Shown here: piece after piece, positions 1 through 8,274 of the stretch
Layout of the letters: each line of letters begins with the position of its first letter
Position numbering within the stretch: the first letter of the stretch is position 1
Assembly: GCA_964479435.1 (NCBI GenBank)
Contig: CAYZME010000017.1
Location: forward strand, 1-27,447
Length of the DNA stretch: 27,447 bases
Reading direction: 5' to 3'
Source of the DNA: JAAYKS01 sp964479435
Lineage (GTDB): Bacteria > Bacillota > Clostridia > Saccharofermentanales > UBA5734
Notes under the pieces: generated by a model
The model's database searches: none
Told to the model about the DNA's origin: nothing
What the model saw: only the letters and a program-made list of their open reading frames with translations
Position numbers and translations under genes: made by a program

Positions 1-2
1 TC

Positions 3-1859
3 GACGCGGCGCGCTATTCCGGCGCCAGCGCGTATTTTCTCGCCGCCCGCATCCGCATGGAGATCGGCGCCAGCCCCAGCGATTCGGTCTCGGGAACATT
101 TGTCTATACGGCTCCCGGGGGCGCGGTGACCGATTTCACGGGTTATTATAACTATTTCAATATTTACGCCTCCGACTCACCGATCCCCGGGCAAAACATC
201 GCCAACGGTCTGACCTACGCCAAAAGCGGCGAAAGCGGCAACGCGGAAAATCGCAAAAACTTCATGTTGCCCTGGACCGATCCCATCCGCTCGATCATGG
301 GCGGGGCCTACTACATCGCGCAAAACTACATCCGCGTCGGACAGGACACCTTGTATTTGCAAAAATTCAGCGTCAACCCCGCGTCCAACATGTTCTGCTG
401 GCATCAATACATGTCGTCGGTCCACGCGCCGAGCGGTGAAAGCGGCAGCGTGCACACGTCCTATGGGAACATGGGCATTCTCGACAACCCGTTCGAGTTT
501 GTCATCCCGGTGTTCGAAAACATGCCGGCAACACCGCCACAACTCAGTACAGAAACCCGCAGCACCAACAATTTATTGACGGCGTTGTCCGTCGCCGGCG
601 GCGCGCTCAGCCCGACCTTCGCTCACGCGAGCCTGGGCACCTATACGGTCTATGTTGACGGCGCCTATGCCAACGCGGTTGTGACCGGCCGCAAAGCCAG
701 CCTGACATCCGCCGTGCGGGCCAATGGGGCGCTCAAGGTGGAAAAAATCGCCGGTGTCCGGGATTTCTCTTTCAGTGTGCCGCTGGCGGTCGGAGACAAT
801 CCGATTTCCATCCAGATCGAGGCGGAAAACGGCGGCAAGCGCACCTATCAGCTGTCGGTGATCCGTGGCATCCCCGCCGAATTGAATACACCGGATCTGA
901 GTTCGTTGACGATTGCGGGGCAAACGCTGACCCCCGCGTTCAGCGCGGCCCATACCGGCCCTTACTCGGTCACCGTCCCCTTTGGCACGGCGTCGCTCAC
1001 CATCGCCGCCACCCCTCAATCCGAACTCGCCACGGTGTCGGGAACCGGGCGCAAGAATCTGGCGTATGGCTGGAATACCTACTCGATTCTGGCGACCAGC
1101 CCGACCGGTGTCGTCAAAACCTATACCGTGCGTGTCAATCGGGAGGTCCCGGCTGACAAAGACAACCACATTCTCACCGCGCTGTCCGCGGATGGGATTG
1201 TTTTTGATCGCCCCTTTAACAACGCGGATACCGGCCCATATGTCGCGGAGGTGCGCCAGAATCTGGCCTCGACGACCATCCGCGCGACCGCGCAATCGGA
1301 AGCGACGGCGATGACCGGAACCGGCGCTGTCGAGATCAAGTACGGCACGCACGATTATCCGGTAACGGTGCGGAGTTTTTCCGGCGCCGCGCGCACGTTT
1401 ATCCTGCGCATCACGCGGCCCATGCCGACACTGGATCGCGGCGGTCTGGTTCTGGCAGATGGCGGCATTCTCACGGGTGTGCAACCAGGAACAACGGTGG
1501 CGCAAATAGCCAAGCAGGTCAAGGCGGACGGCAGCGAGACCCTAGTGTACGGTAGCGATGGCAAACGGCTCCCGGCCGACGCGCTGGTCGGCACCGGCTG
1601 CCTGGTGCGCGTCAAGGTCCAGAATGTCAATTTATGCGATGACATCGTGGTGGTGTACGGCGACGCGAACGGAGATGGTAAAATCAATGCGGCGGACCTG
1701 ACGATGATCCGCAGATCGATCCTCGGCCTGTACACGATGAGCGGCGCCGCGCAAATGGCCGGCGATGCCAACAAAGACGCGAAAGTGAACGCCGCGGACC
1801 TGACGATGATCCGGCGGGGTATTCTGGGAATGTATGTCATCGAGCAAAAGAAATCATGA
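3..1859 (+). CDS. LytD-like beta-N-acetylglucosaminidase with cadherin-like repeats and C-terminal dockerin (5' partial)
   Basis: The reading frame is open from base 3, so the N-terminus lies outside the window; residues here are counted from the Met codon at base 57. Residues 1-155 match the C-terminal part of the glucosaminidase domain of LytD-like cell-wall hydrolases, with the telltale strings YYNYFNIYASDS, GQDTLYLQKF and HQYMSSVHAP. Such enzymes cut the peptidoglycan glycan backbone outside the membrane. Three cadherin-like beta-sandwich repeats follow (about 172-270, 280-362, 370-455), each with LTALS/LSSLTI openings and GPY/GTY strands. A short beta-rich segment (462-530) leads to a type I-like dockerin with two calcium-loop repeats, GDANGDGKINAADL (535-548) and GDANKDAKVNAADL (569-582). 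A cohesin-like membrane protein is encoded directly downstream, so surface anchoring through the dockerin is a reasonable inference. The catalytic Glu would lie upstream and cannot be checked. Confidence 0.8.
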   Translation, partial: DAARYSGASAYFLAARIRMEIGASPSDSVSGTFVYTAPGGAVTDFTGYYNYFNIYASDSPIPGQNIANGLTYAKSGESGNAENRKNFMLPWTDPIRSIMGGAYYIAQNYIRVGQDTLYLQKFSVNPASNMFCWHQYMSSVHAPSGESGSVHTSYGNMGILDNPFEFVIPVFENMPATPPQLSTETRSTNNLLTALSVAGGALSPTFAHASLGTYTVYVDGAYANAVVTGRKASLTSAVRANGALKVEKIAGVRDFSFSVPLAVGDNPISIQIEAENGGKRTYQLSVIRGIPAELNTPDLSSLTIAGQTLTPAFSAAHTGPYSVTVPFGTASLTIAATPQSELATVSGTGRKNLAYGWNTYSILATSPTGVVKTYTVRVNREVPADKDNHILTALSADGIVFDRPFNNADTGPYVAEVRQNLASTTIRATAQSEATAMTGTGAVEIKYGTHDYPVTVRSFSGAARTFILRITRPMPTLDRGGLVLADGGILTGVQPGTTVAQIAKQVKADGSETLVYGSDGKRLPADALVGTGCLVRVKVQNVNLCDDIVVVYGDANGDGKINAADLTMIRRSILGLYTMSGAAQMAGDANKDAKVNAADLTMIRRGILGMYVIEQKKS

Positions 1860-1869
1860 GGTACGACGC

Positions 1870-3189
1870 GTGAATCGTGTGGAGAAAAAGCTAGTCCTTT
1901 TCGCCCTTTTTTGTTTTTTCCTCTTCAAGTCCGCGGGACCCCTGGCCGCCGCCGGTTCGTCGATCACCTTGCGGGCAAGCGCCGAACAAGTCACCACCGG
2001 ACAGAATGTCATCCTCACGGTGGTCGCGCGCGACATCCCCGACACAGCTAGTTTCGGCCCGATTATCGTCCGTTACGACGCGGCGCTTTTTTCGTACGCG
2101 GACGCATCGTTTCCGTATGGTGGTTTTGATACGGCTTTCCAAGACGAGGGCGGTCAGATTAGAATATTTGCCGCGGACGAAACAGGCGCCTTCATTCCCG
2201 GCGGCGATGCGACGTTGTTCTCACTGGCTTTCACCGCCAAAGCTACCGGCAGCGGCGCCTTTACCATCGTCAGTGTCGATGGCTTTTCCGATAACAGCTT
2301 AAGCCCGTATATGGTCGGACTGGTCGACGAGTCGAGAACCGTCCGCGTCGTCGCCCCCACCCCCACCCCCACGCCGACGCCGTCGCCGACCCCGGCGCCG
2401 ACCGGGACGCCGACACCCAGTCCGACACCGCCCCCCAGCCCCACCCCGGCGCCGCCGATCACCCTGTATGACAAAGACGGCAAAGGCTACACGGTCGTCA
2501 CAACGTTTGACGCGGCTCTGTTGCCGCCCGAGGAGTACGGGGAGAACGAACCGATCCTGATCGCCGACCAGCCCGTCCAGAACTGGATCGCGCACGATGG
2601 AAAAACCGTGCTGATTCGTGCCGTCGACGCCGCCGGCGACGCCGACTTTTACCTATACGACGAATCCCTCCAACTGGTCAAACGCTATGTGCCACCCATC
2701 CGCCTGCAAGCGGCCGGCCGCGAGTTTATCGTCCCGATGGACGCCGTCGCAATGGGCGCCGTGCCCAAGGGCTTTGTCCGCGCCGCGGTCGCCATCGGCG
2801 GCCGTGTGATACCGGCATGGAAGTCGGCCGCGGCCCAGCCGGCCCCGGCGGGATCCGGGGTCTTCCTGCTCTATCTCCAGGATGACGAAGGGGTCTCGCG
2901 GTTCTACCTATTCGACGAAAAAACTTCTGATATAATGAGCTTCGACACCTTGCAAAAACAAGGCTTGCTGGCGCTCTACCCAGCGGATGTTGCCACTCCG
3001 ACCGTTTCGCCGACGACGATTCCGACCCCCACGCCGGTGTTGAGCGAGCCGGAACCCGGCAACGCGATCTCTCCGGCCCTCATGCTGGCGTTGGTCATTC
3101 TCGCCGCGATTTGTGTGGGTGAAACGGCGTACATCGTGTGGTCTCTGATCGAGCACAGAAAGGGCAGGCCGAGAATCCGGAGGGTATAA
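1870..3189 (+). CDS. Membrane-anchored cohesin-domain surface protein
   Basis: The preferred start is GTG 1870, with GAGGT at 1858-1862 about 7 bases upstream; an ATG at 1834 in frame would overlap the previous gene and add 12 residues before the signal peptide. The protein has 439 residues. It has a signal peptide (1-28, hydrophobic LVLFALFCFFLF), a cohesin-like beta-sandwich (about 32-160, opening SITLRASAEQVTTGQNV and containing the IIVRYDAALFSY strand), and a Pro/Thr-rich linker (163-196). Next come an unrecognised domain (198-370) with two FYLYDE/FYLFDE strings, a second short Pro/Thr linker (376-396), one transmembrane helix (402-426) and a basic cytoplasmic tail. Known cohesins bind dockerins; the preceding gene ends in one, so this protein is probably its cell-surface receptor. 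The cohesin call is from fold-level sequence resemblance, and a generic adhesin-like sandwich is the main alternative. Confidence 0.75.
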   Translation: MNRVEKKLVLFALFCFFLFKSAGPLAAAGSSITLRASAEQVTTGQNVILTVVARDIPDTASFGPIIVRYDAALFSYADASFPYGGFDTAFQDEGGQIRIFAADETGAFIPGGDATLFSLAFTAKATGSGAFTIVSVDGFSDNSLSPYMVGLVDESRTVRVVAPTPTPTPTPSPTPAPTGTPTPSPTPPPSPTPAPPITLYDKDGKGYTVVTTFDAALLPPEEYGENEPILIADQPVQNWIAHDGKTVLIRAVDAAGDADFYLYDESLQLVKRYVPPIRLQAAGREFIVPMDAVAMGAVPKGFVRAAVAIGGRVIPAWKSAAAQPAPAGSGVFLLYLQDDEGVSRFYLFDEKTSDIMSFDTLQKQGLLALYPADVATPTVSPTTIPTPTPVLSEPEPGNAISPALMLALVILAAICVGETAYIVWSLIEHRKGRPRIRRV

Positions 3190-3191
3190 GC

Positions 3192-3749
3192 ATGCCCGAT
3201 TCCACCCCCGACCCCCTGATCTCACCGTGGACATCCGCCGTAGCGCGGGTGTGTCGCCCGGTCGCGGCTAAAATCAAAACCGCGCTGTTGAACCGCGAAG
3301 TGGCGACCTACCTGATTTTTGGCGTTTTGACCACCGCGCTGAATTATGCGGTTTATTTTGGTTTGCGCCTGTTCATCTCCTGGCCGGCCGCCAACGTCGT
3401 CGCCTGGCTGGTCGCGGTCGAGTTCGCGTTCGTGACCAACCGCGCGATCGTCTTCCGCTCGCGCGGCCCGTATTTCCCCGAAATGGCGCAATTTTACCTG
3501 TCGCGATTGGCGACTCTGGGGCTGGAGAGCCTGACGATTTGGATCGTGCTGGATTTACTGCAGGCGCCGGAATGGTTCGCCAAGCTGTTTGCCAACGTGC
3601 TGGTCGTGGTGGGGAATTACATCCTCAGCAAAGCGCTCGTGTTCCGGCGTAAACGCCGCGCCGGCGCGGCCGCGTCGGCGCTTCCTATGGAGGCCCCCCC
3701 ACAGGAGGTACCTCCACAGGAGGCACCTCCCATGGAGGGTATGGATTGA
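3192..3749 (+). CDS. GtrA-family membrane protein
   Basis: The 185-residue protein has four predicted transmembrane helices (about 40-60, 66-84, 105-125, 131-152). It carries the family pattern of a first helix with FGVLTTALNYAVYFGL, then VAWLVAVEFAFVTNRAIVFR, and a last helix ending NYILSKALVFRRKRR. GtrA-like proteins are linked to moving or using lipid-linked sugars for surface glycans; the substrate here is unknown. ATG 3192 is chosen because GGAGGG at 3179-3184 sits 7 bases upstream; an ATG at 3138 would lie inside the previous gene. The tail after the last helix (164-185) is odd: a PPQE/PPME repeat encoded by 15-bp repeats that each carry GGAGG. The stop overlaps the folC start by one base, indicating translational coupling. 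Confidence 0.85.
   Translation: MPDSTPDPLISPWTSAVARVCRPVAAKIKTALLNREVATYLIFGVLTTALNYAVYFGLRLFISWPAANVVAWLVAVEFAFVTNRAIVFRSRGPYFPEMAQFYLSRLATLGLESLTIWIVLDLLQAPEWFAKLFANVLVVVGNYILSKALVFRRKRRAGAAASALPMEAPPQEVPPQEAPPMEGMD
3686..3740 (+). repeat. Four GGAGG motifs at exact 15-bp spacing
   Basis: GGAGG occurs at 3689-3693, 3704-3708, 3719-3723 and 3734-3738. The motifs are 15 bp apart, inside repeats that encode the Pro/Glu tail of the GtrA-like protein. The last copy is correctly placed (about 10 bases) before the folC ATG at 3749. The second is the left arm of a perfect 12-bp palindrome, GGAGGTACCTCC (3704-3715), and the third of an imperfect one, GGAGGCACCTCC (3719-3730). The CCTCC arms could pair with GGAGG and mask or expose ribosome binding sites. 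Confidence 0.8.
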
Positions 3750-5179
3750 TGGATTACACACAGGCCAGACAATACATCGCCGCTGCCCTGCAGTTCGGGT
3801 GGAAGCTGGGTCTGGAGCGGCTGCGCGCGCTGATGGCCGCGCTGGGCGATCCACAAGATCGCCAGCGCTACATCCATATTGCCGGCACCAATGGCAAGGG
3901 TTCGACCGCGATGTACACGGCTTGCGCGCTGGCCAGGGCGGGTTTTCGCACCGGCCTGTTTACGTCCCCGTACATTGAGCGCTTTACCGAACGGATCCGC
4001 GTGATCCGGGGGGCGGGCGGTCTAGAGCGGATGGCGGTGGACGAGAGCGAGGGGGAGATTGGCGAGGCGGATTTTGCCGCGGTCGTCACCCGCGTCGCCG
4101 CGGCGGTCGCCACCCTGACCGCGCAAGGGATGGAGCCGCCGACCGAATTTGAGCTGATCACGGCGGCGGCTTTTTTGCACTTTGCCGCGCAGGCCTGTGA
4201 TTATGTCGTCCTCGAGGTCGGTTTGGGCGGCATCTTTGATTCCACCAACGTGATCGCCCGCGCCGAAGTGTGTGTGATCACGGCTTTAGGTTATGACCAC
4301 ATGGACCGGCTGGGCTCGACGATGGCCGAGATCGCCGGCAACAAGGCCGGCATCATCAAGCCGGGGAGCCGCACCATTTTATACGACCCCGCTGTGGCCT
4401 GTGACAACCCGCAGGACGCGGCCGCCGTCGAGGCGGTGGTGCGCGCGCGCTGCGACGCCACGGGCAGCCCGTTGACGATCATACGGGCGCATCAAGTGGA
4501 AACACTGCGCTCGGACCTCGATGGCCAGCGTTTCCGCCTGCGCCTGGGCGCGCAGAGCCGGGAATATCACACGCGGTTGCTCGGCGCGCATCAACCGCTC
4601 AACGCCGCGGTGGCCGCCGCCGCGGTGCTGCCGCTGTGCGAACCGCGGGCGGTGGTGGAGGGGATCGCCGCCGCGCGCTGGCCGGTACGGCAGGAAATCG
4701 TGCGCCGCGCCCGTCCGCCCGTTCTCATCGACGGCTCACACAACCCGCAAAGCGTGCGCGAATTGGTCGCGACGCTCGAGCAGGTGTTCGCGGGCCGGGA
4801 AATCATCTTTGTCTGCGGCGTGATGGCCGACAAGGACCACGCGGAAATGTTGCGGCTGGTGTTGACCGCGGAGCGCTTTCGGGCCGCCGCTTTTTTTGCC
4901 GTGACCCCCGACCACCCGCGGGCGTTGCCGGCGGCGGCGCTGCTGGCGGAAGCGCGCACAGTGCTGGCGGCTGACCGATTGGAGAAATCCGGCGCCGCCG
5001 ATTATAATGATGCTTGTATGTTGGTGGCGGTCGACGACCCGGTCGCGGCCGCCGACGAGGCCTTTCGCGTGGCTACGGAGCGCGACGGCGTGCTGTGTGT
5101 GTTTGGCTCTTTGTATATGGTCGGAGCGGTGCGCAGCCATCTGCGACGCCCCGACGCCCCGCCGGAGGGGGAGGTCTGA
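3749..5179 (+). CDS. folC: Folylpolyglutamate synthase / dihydrofolate synthase
   Basis: FolC adds glutamate to folates in an ATP-dependent ligase reaction in the cytoplasm, and in many bacteria also makes dihydrofolate from dihydropteroate. The 476-residue protein is a typical length. It has the P-loop IAGTNGKGSTA (44-54), the TSPYIERFTERIRV segment (72-85), EVGLGGIFDSTN (156-167) and GYDHMDRLG (181-189). The C-terminal Mur-ligase-like domain has IDGSHNPQS (327-335) and VFGSLYMVGAVR (451-462). ATG 3749 overlaps the GtrA stop by one base (TGATG) and has GGAGG at 3734-3738. A TTG three bases earlier is possible but unnecessary. No other folate genes are nearby, so whether it also has dihydrofolate synthase activity cannot be inferred from context. 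Confidence 0.95.
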   Translation: MDYTQARQYIAAALQFGWKLGLERLRALMAALGDPQDRQRYIHIAGTNGKGSTAMYTACALARAGFRTGLFTSPYIERFTERIRVIRGAGGLERMAVDESEGEIGEADFAAVVTRVAAAVATLTAQGMEPPTEFELITAAAFLHFAAQACDYVVLEVGLGGIFDSTNVIARAEVCVITALGYDHMDRLGSTMAEIAGNKAGIIKPGSRTILYDPAVACDNPQDAAAVEAVVRARCDATGSPLTIIRAHQVETLRSDLDGQRFRLRLGAQSREYHTRLLGAHQPLNAAVAAAAVLPLCEPRAVVEGIAAARWPVRQEIVRRARPPVLIDGSHNPQSVRELVATLEQVFAGREIIFVCGVMADKDHAEMLRLVLTAERFRAAAFFAVTPDHPRALPAAALLAEARTVLAADRLEKSGAADYNDACMLVAVDDPVAAADEAFRVATERDGVLCVFGSLYMVGAVRSHLRRPDAPPEGEV

Positions 5180-6618
5180 TGGATTGGTTGCAGGAAGCGA
5201 TGTCCTTTCCCGAGTGCAACAGCACCCGGGTGCGTGATTTCGCGCCTGAGCAAGAAATGAAACGGGCCATCGGCCAATACAACCGCGCGGTTCGCAATCT
5301 GCGCGCGGACAGCATGGATATCGCTTTGATCGCGTTACGCAGCCTGGCGTCCACCTACCCGATGTTCGCCCAGGCGGTTTTGTTATATGGCTGCTGCCAG
5401 ATGGCGGTCGGCAATCTGCGCACTGGCACCGAAGTATTCGCGCAGGCGCGCACGGAGCTTTTCACCGAGCGGTTCCGCGCGCGTACGGAAGAGTACCGCG
5501 AGGCCGCGCAAGCGGATCTGGAACAGCGGGCGGCGGACCCGCAGCAAACGGCCGCGCCCGAAGCCGCGTACCGCATCCATCCGGGCGCGCCGCTGATCCA
5601 ACGCGGGTCGTTTTCGCGCCCGTCGTTGTGGGCACGTCTGGCGCGTTGGGGCGCGCGTTTACGCGCGCGTTTACGCTACGGCGCCGGCGGCGCGGGCGAA
5701 ACTTCCGGATCGCCGCGCGTGCGCGAGCCGCTCACCATGCGCTTTGCCTTTCTCACCGATTGGCGCCGCCTGTTGCTGGCCGCCGCCGCGCTGGCCGCGG
5801 TGGGGCTGATCCTGTTTGGCGCGGTGCGCCTGGTTTCGGGCTGGTTTGGCAAAGAGAAACCGGCGCCGCCGGTCACGGACAGCGAGCGGTTGTCCTGGCT
5901 GGTCGCGGCGCTGACCCACGATGCCGCGCTGGACCCCCAGCAGGCGCGGTCGCCGCAAGCGCTGCTGGACGCCTACGCGCACGCGTTTCCCGACCCCGGC
6001 GGTCAGGCGGGAGTCAGCCCGCCCGCGCCGACGGCGGGCGCCAGCCCGACACCGCTCGCTACGACCCAACCCGCCCCCACGGTGACACCCACATCCGCGC
6101 CGGCGGCGCCGACGCCGACCGCCACGCCCATCCCGCCCACCGTGCCCGATCATACGGAGACGCTGCGCCTGGCCGCGGCGATGCTCGAGGACGCGCGCGC
6201 CCGCATCGGCAACCAGCCGGTCGAAGCCTACCGTCTATTGCGCGCGTTGGACGACACGCTGGCGGGTCTGCCGGCGGATACCCGCGCCGAGGGGATCGAC
6301 TCGAGCGCCGGCGAAATGCTGTCGGCGCGGACAGCCCTGATCGACGGCAACGAATGGCACCTGTGCGAGGCGCACCGTGTGGCGGCGGAGGCCCCGTGGC
6401 AGGCGCGGGATTACGCCACCTGTCTGCCGCTGTATGAAGCGGTTTACCAGATCAATCCGGTATACTACACCGGGTACTGCGCGTACCGGCTGGGGCTGTG
6501 CTACGAACAGGTGGGCGCGTTCGCCCAGGCGCTCGCGTGTTACCGCACCGTCGAGTCCATCGGCCCGGCCAGCCCCCAGTACGCCGGCGCACGGGCACGC
6601 ATCGCCGCACTCGGCTGA
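5179..6618 (+). CDS. Single-pass membrane protein with TPR-like C-terminal domain, function unknown
   Basis: The 479-residue protein is not recognised as a named family. Residues 26-118 are helical and TPR-like, including an IALRSLASTYPMFAQAVLLYGCCQMAVG stretch split over 50-78. A basic region (150-187) precedes one transmembrane helix (198-220, LLLAAAALAAVGLILFGAV). Outside the membrane lie a short domain (234-272), a Pro/Thr/Ala-rich linker (278-323) and a helical TPR-like end (325-479). That end has the pattern YEAVYQINPVYYTGYCAYRLGLCYE split over 419-443 and a further ACYRTVESIGPASPQ segment. The likely topology is N-terminus inside and TPR end outside. ATG 5179 overlaps the folC stop, with GGAGG at 5164-5168 and GGGAGG at 5169-5174 upstream. 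Position between folC and thrC suggests coexpression, not shared function. A scaffold for protein contacts is the most that can be inferred. Confidence 0.75.
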   Translation: MDWLQEAMSFPECNSTRVRDFAPEQEMKRAIGQYNRAVRNLRADSMDIALIALRSLASTYPMFAQAVLLYGCCQMAVGNLRTGTEVFAQARTELFTERFRARTEEYREAAQADLEQRAADPQQTAAPEAAYRIHPGAPLIQRGSFSRPSLWARLARWGARLRARLRYGAGGAGETSGSPRVREPLTMRFAFLTDWRRLLLAAAALAAVGLILFGAVRLVSGWFGKEKPAPPVTDSERLSWLVAALTHDAALDPQQARSPQALLDAYAHAFPDPGGQAGVSPPAPTAGASPTPLATTQPAPTVTPTSAPAAPTPTATPIPPTVPDHTETLRLAAAMLEDARARIGNQPVEAYRLLRALDDTLAGLPADTRAEGIDSSAGEMLSARTALIDGNEWHLCEAHRVAAEAPWQARDYATCLPLYEAVYQINPVYYTGYCAYRLGLCYEQVGAFAQALACYRTVESIGPASPQYAGARARIAALG

Positions 6619-6658
6619 GCGCGCCGACCGCAAACCATCAACCACGAGGAGGGTATCC

Positions 6659-8170
6659 ATGCGATACATCAGTACCCGCGGTGGAGAAGCGTCTTTTACC
6701 GCCTCGCAAGCCATTCTGCAGGGAATCGCGCCCAATGGGGGCCTGTTGGTACCCGAGAGGATTCCGCAATTGACAGGTGAAGAGATCGCGGCTTTGAGCG
6801 ATATGGATTACCGCGCCCGCGCGGTGCGGATTTTGTCCCTGTATCTCAGCGACTACACCGTGGAGGAACTGACGGCGGCGGTGTCGCAAGCGTACGGCGT
6901 GGACTCTTTTCCCGACGACCCGGCGCCGCTGGTCCAGCTCAATGAATACAACCCCAACGAATATATGCTGGAGCTCTGGCACGGGCCGACGGCGGCGTTC
7001 AAGGATATGGCGCTGCAATTGCTGCCGCACCTGATGACTGGCGCGATGCGAAAAAACGGCAACGATCGCAAAATCTGCATCCTTGCGGCGACGTCGGGTG
7101 ACACCGGCAAAGCCGCGCTCGAGGGCTTCCGCGACGTGGACGGTACGATGGCGCTCGTCTTCTATCCGCACGAAGGCGTCAGCCCGGCCCAGCGGCTGCA
7201 GATGGTGACCCAGGAAGGCGGCAATCTCGCGGTCGCGGGGGTGGTCGGGAATTTCGACGACACACAGACCGGCGTCAAGGCCATTTTTGCCGACCGCGAA
7301 CTGGGCGCGCGGCTGGACGCGGCGGGGGTGATGTTGTCGTCGGCCAACTCCATCAATTGGGGGCGCCTGGTCCCGCAGATTGTCTACCATTTTTCCGCCT
7401 ACGCGGATTTGCTCAAGCGCGAAGCCATCGAGCCGGGCGAGGCGATCAACATCGTCGTGCCCACGGGGAATTTCGGCAACATCTTGTCCGCGTGGTACGC
7501 CGCGCGGATGGGTTTGCCGGTCCATAAACTGATTTGCGCTTCCAACCGCAACCGCATTTTGTCGGATTTCATCCGCAACGGCGTGTATGACAGCCGCCGC
7601 GCGTTTTACCAGACGCGGTCCCCTTCGATGGACATTCTGATTTCTAGCAACCTGGAGCGCCTGTTGTTTGAAATCGCCGACCGCGAGTCCGCGGTCGTCG
7701 CCCACTGGATGGAATCCCTGGCGGAGCACGGGACCTACGCTTTGCAACCGGCGCAGGTGCGCCGGGTGCAAGAGTTGCTGGTCGGCGGATTTTGTGACGA
7801 CGCCGGGACCTTACGCACCATTCGCGAGATTTATGACCGGACCGATCATTTGGTCGACCCGCATACCGCGGTCGGCTTTCATGTCTTTGGCCGCTACCAG
7901 CAGCGCTCGGGCGATCAGGCCAAGACGGTCTTTATCGCGACGGCCAGTCCCTTCAAGTTCACCGACACCGTCGCCGATGCCCTGTACGGGACCGCGCACC
8001 GTGCGGACAAAGACCCCCAGGCACTGTTTGATGAGATCGCGCGGGAGAGTGGGATGGACATCCCGGCCAGTTTGTCCGGGCTCGGCGAGCGGCCCGTCCT
8101 GCATGACCGCGTGGTCGCGCGGGAGCAGATGACGGACGAGGTGGCGCGCTTTCTCGGGCTGACGTGTTAG
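6659..8170 (+). CDS. thrC: Threonine synthase
   Basis: ThrC is a pyridoxal-phosphate enzyme that converts O-phosphohomoserine to threonine. The 503-residue protein has the family's N-terminal MRYISTRGG and APNGGLLVPE, the PLP lysine in GPTAAFKDMALQ (Lys115), the ATSGDTGKAALEG phosphate/substrate segment (144-156), SANSINWGRL (228-237) and the PLP-phosphate loop PTGNFGN (268-274). The length fits the longer threonine synthase subgroup of about 460-510 residues. ATG 6659 has GAGGAGGG at 6646-6653. It is the last gene of the forward block, 40 bases after the TPR protein, and is followed by a strong terminator. No hom or thrB is in the window. Confidence 0.95.
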   Translation: MRYISTRGGEASFTASQAILQGIAPNGGLLVPERIPQLTGEEIAALSDMDYRARAVRILSLYLSDYTVEELTAAVSQAYGVDSFPDDPAPLVQLNEYNPNEYMLELWHGPTAAFKDMALQLLPHLMTGAMRKNGNDRKICILAATSGDTGKAALEGFRDVDGTMALVFYPHEGVSPAQRLQMVTQEGGNLAVAGVVGNFDDTQTGVKAIFADRELGARLDAAGVMLSSANSINWGRLVPQIVYHFSAYADLLKREAIEPGEAINIVVPTGNFGNILSAWYAARMGLPVHKLICASNRNRILSDFIRNGVYDSRRAFYQTRSPSMDILISSNLERLLFEIADRESAVVAHWMESLAEHGTYALQPAQVRRVQELLVGGFCDDAGTLRTIREIYDRTDHLVDPHTAVGFHVFGRYQQRSGDQAKTVFIATASPFKFTDTVADALYGTAHRADKDPQALFDEIARESGMDIPASLSGLGERPVLHDRVVAREQMTDEVARFLGLTC

Positions 8171-8190
8171 TTGCCTGTACCGGTAAGAGG

Positions 8191-8220
8191 GGCCGCTTTC
8201 TAGTGGAAAGCGGCCTTTTT
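8191..8220 (+). terminator. Intrinsic terminator after thrC
   Basis: A perfect 10-bp stem, GGCCGCTTTC (8191-8200) with GAAAGCGGCC (8206-8215), closes a five-base loop and is followed by TTTTT (8216-8220). It lies 20 bases after the thrC stop. The other strand has no T-run after the stem, so it would not serve the convergent lipoprotein gene. Confidence 0.93.
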
Positions 8221-8274
8221 CATGCATTGTCGCTGGGTATACTGTCGGGATCCGTGCGGCGATGGGTCACACGG

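Noticed and set aside
573..1505. A 310-residue open frame on the minus strand within the glucosaminidase gene
   Set aside because: It is Arg/Gly-rich shadow coding of a GC-rich gene, has no recognisable motif, and overlaps a well-supported protein fully.
6638..7771. A 377-residue minus-strand open frame opposite thrC
   Set aside because: It is the antisense shadow of threonine synthase, with composition typical of GC-rich antisense frames and no domain.
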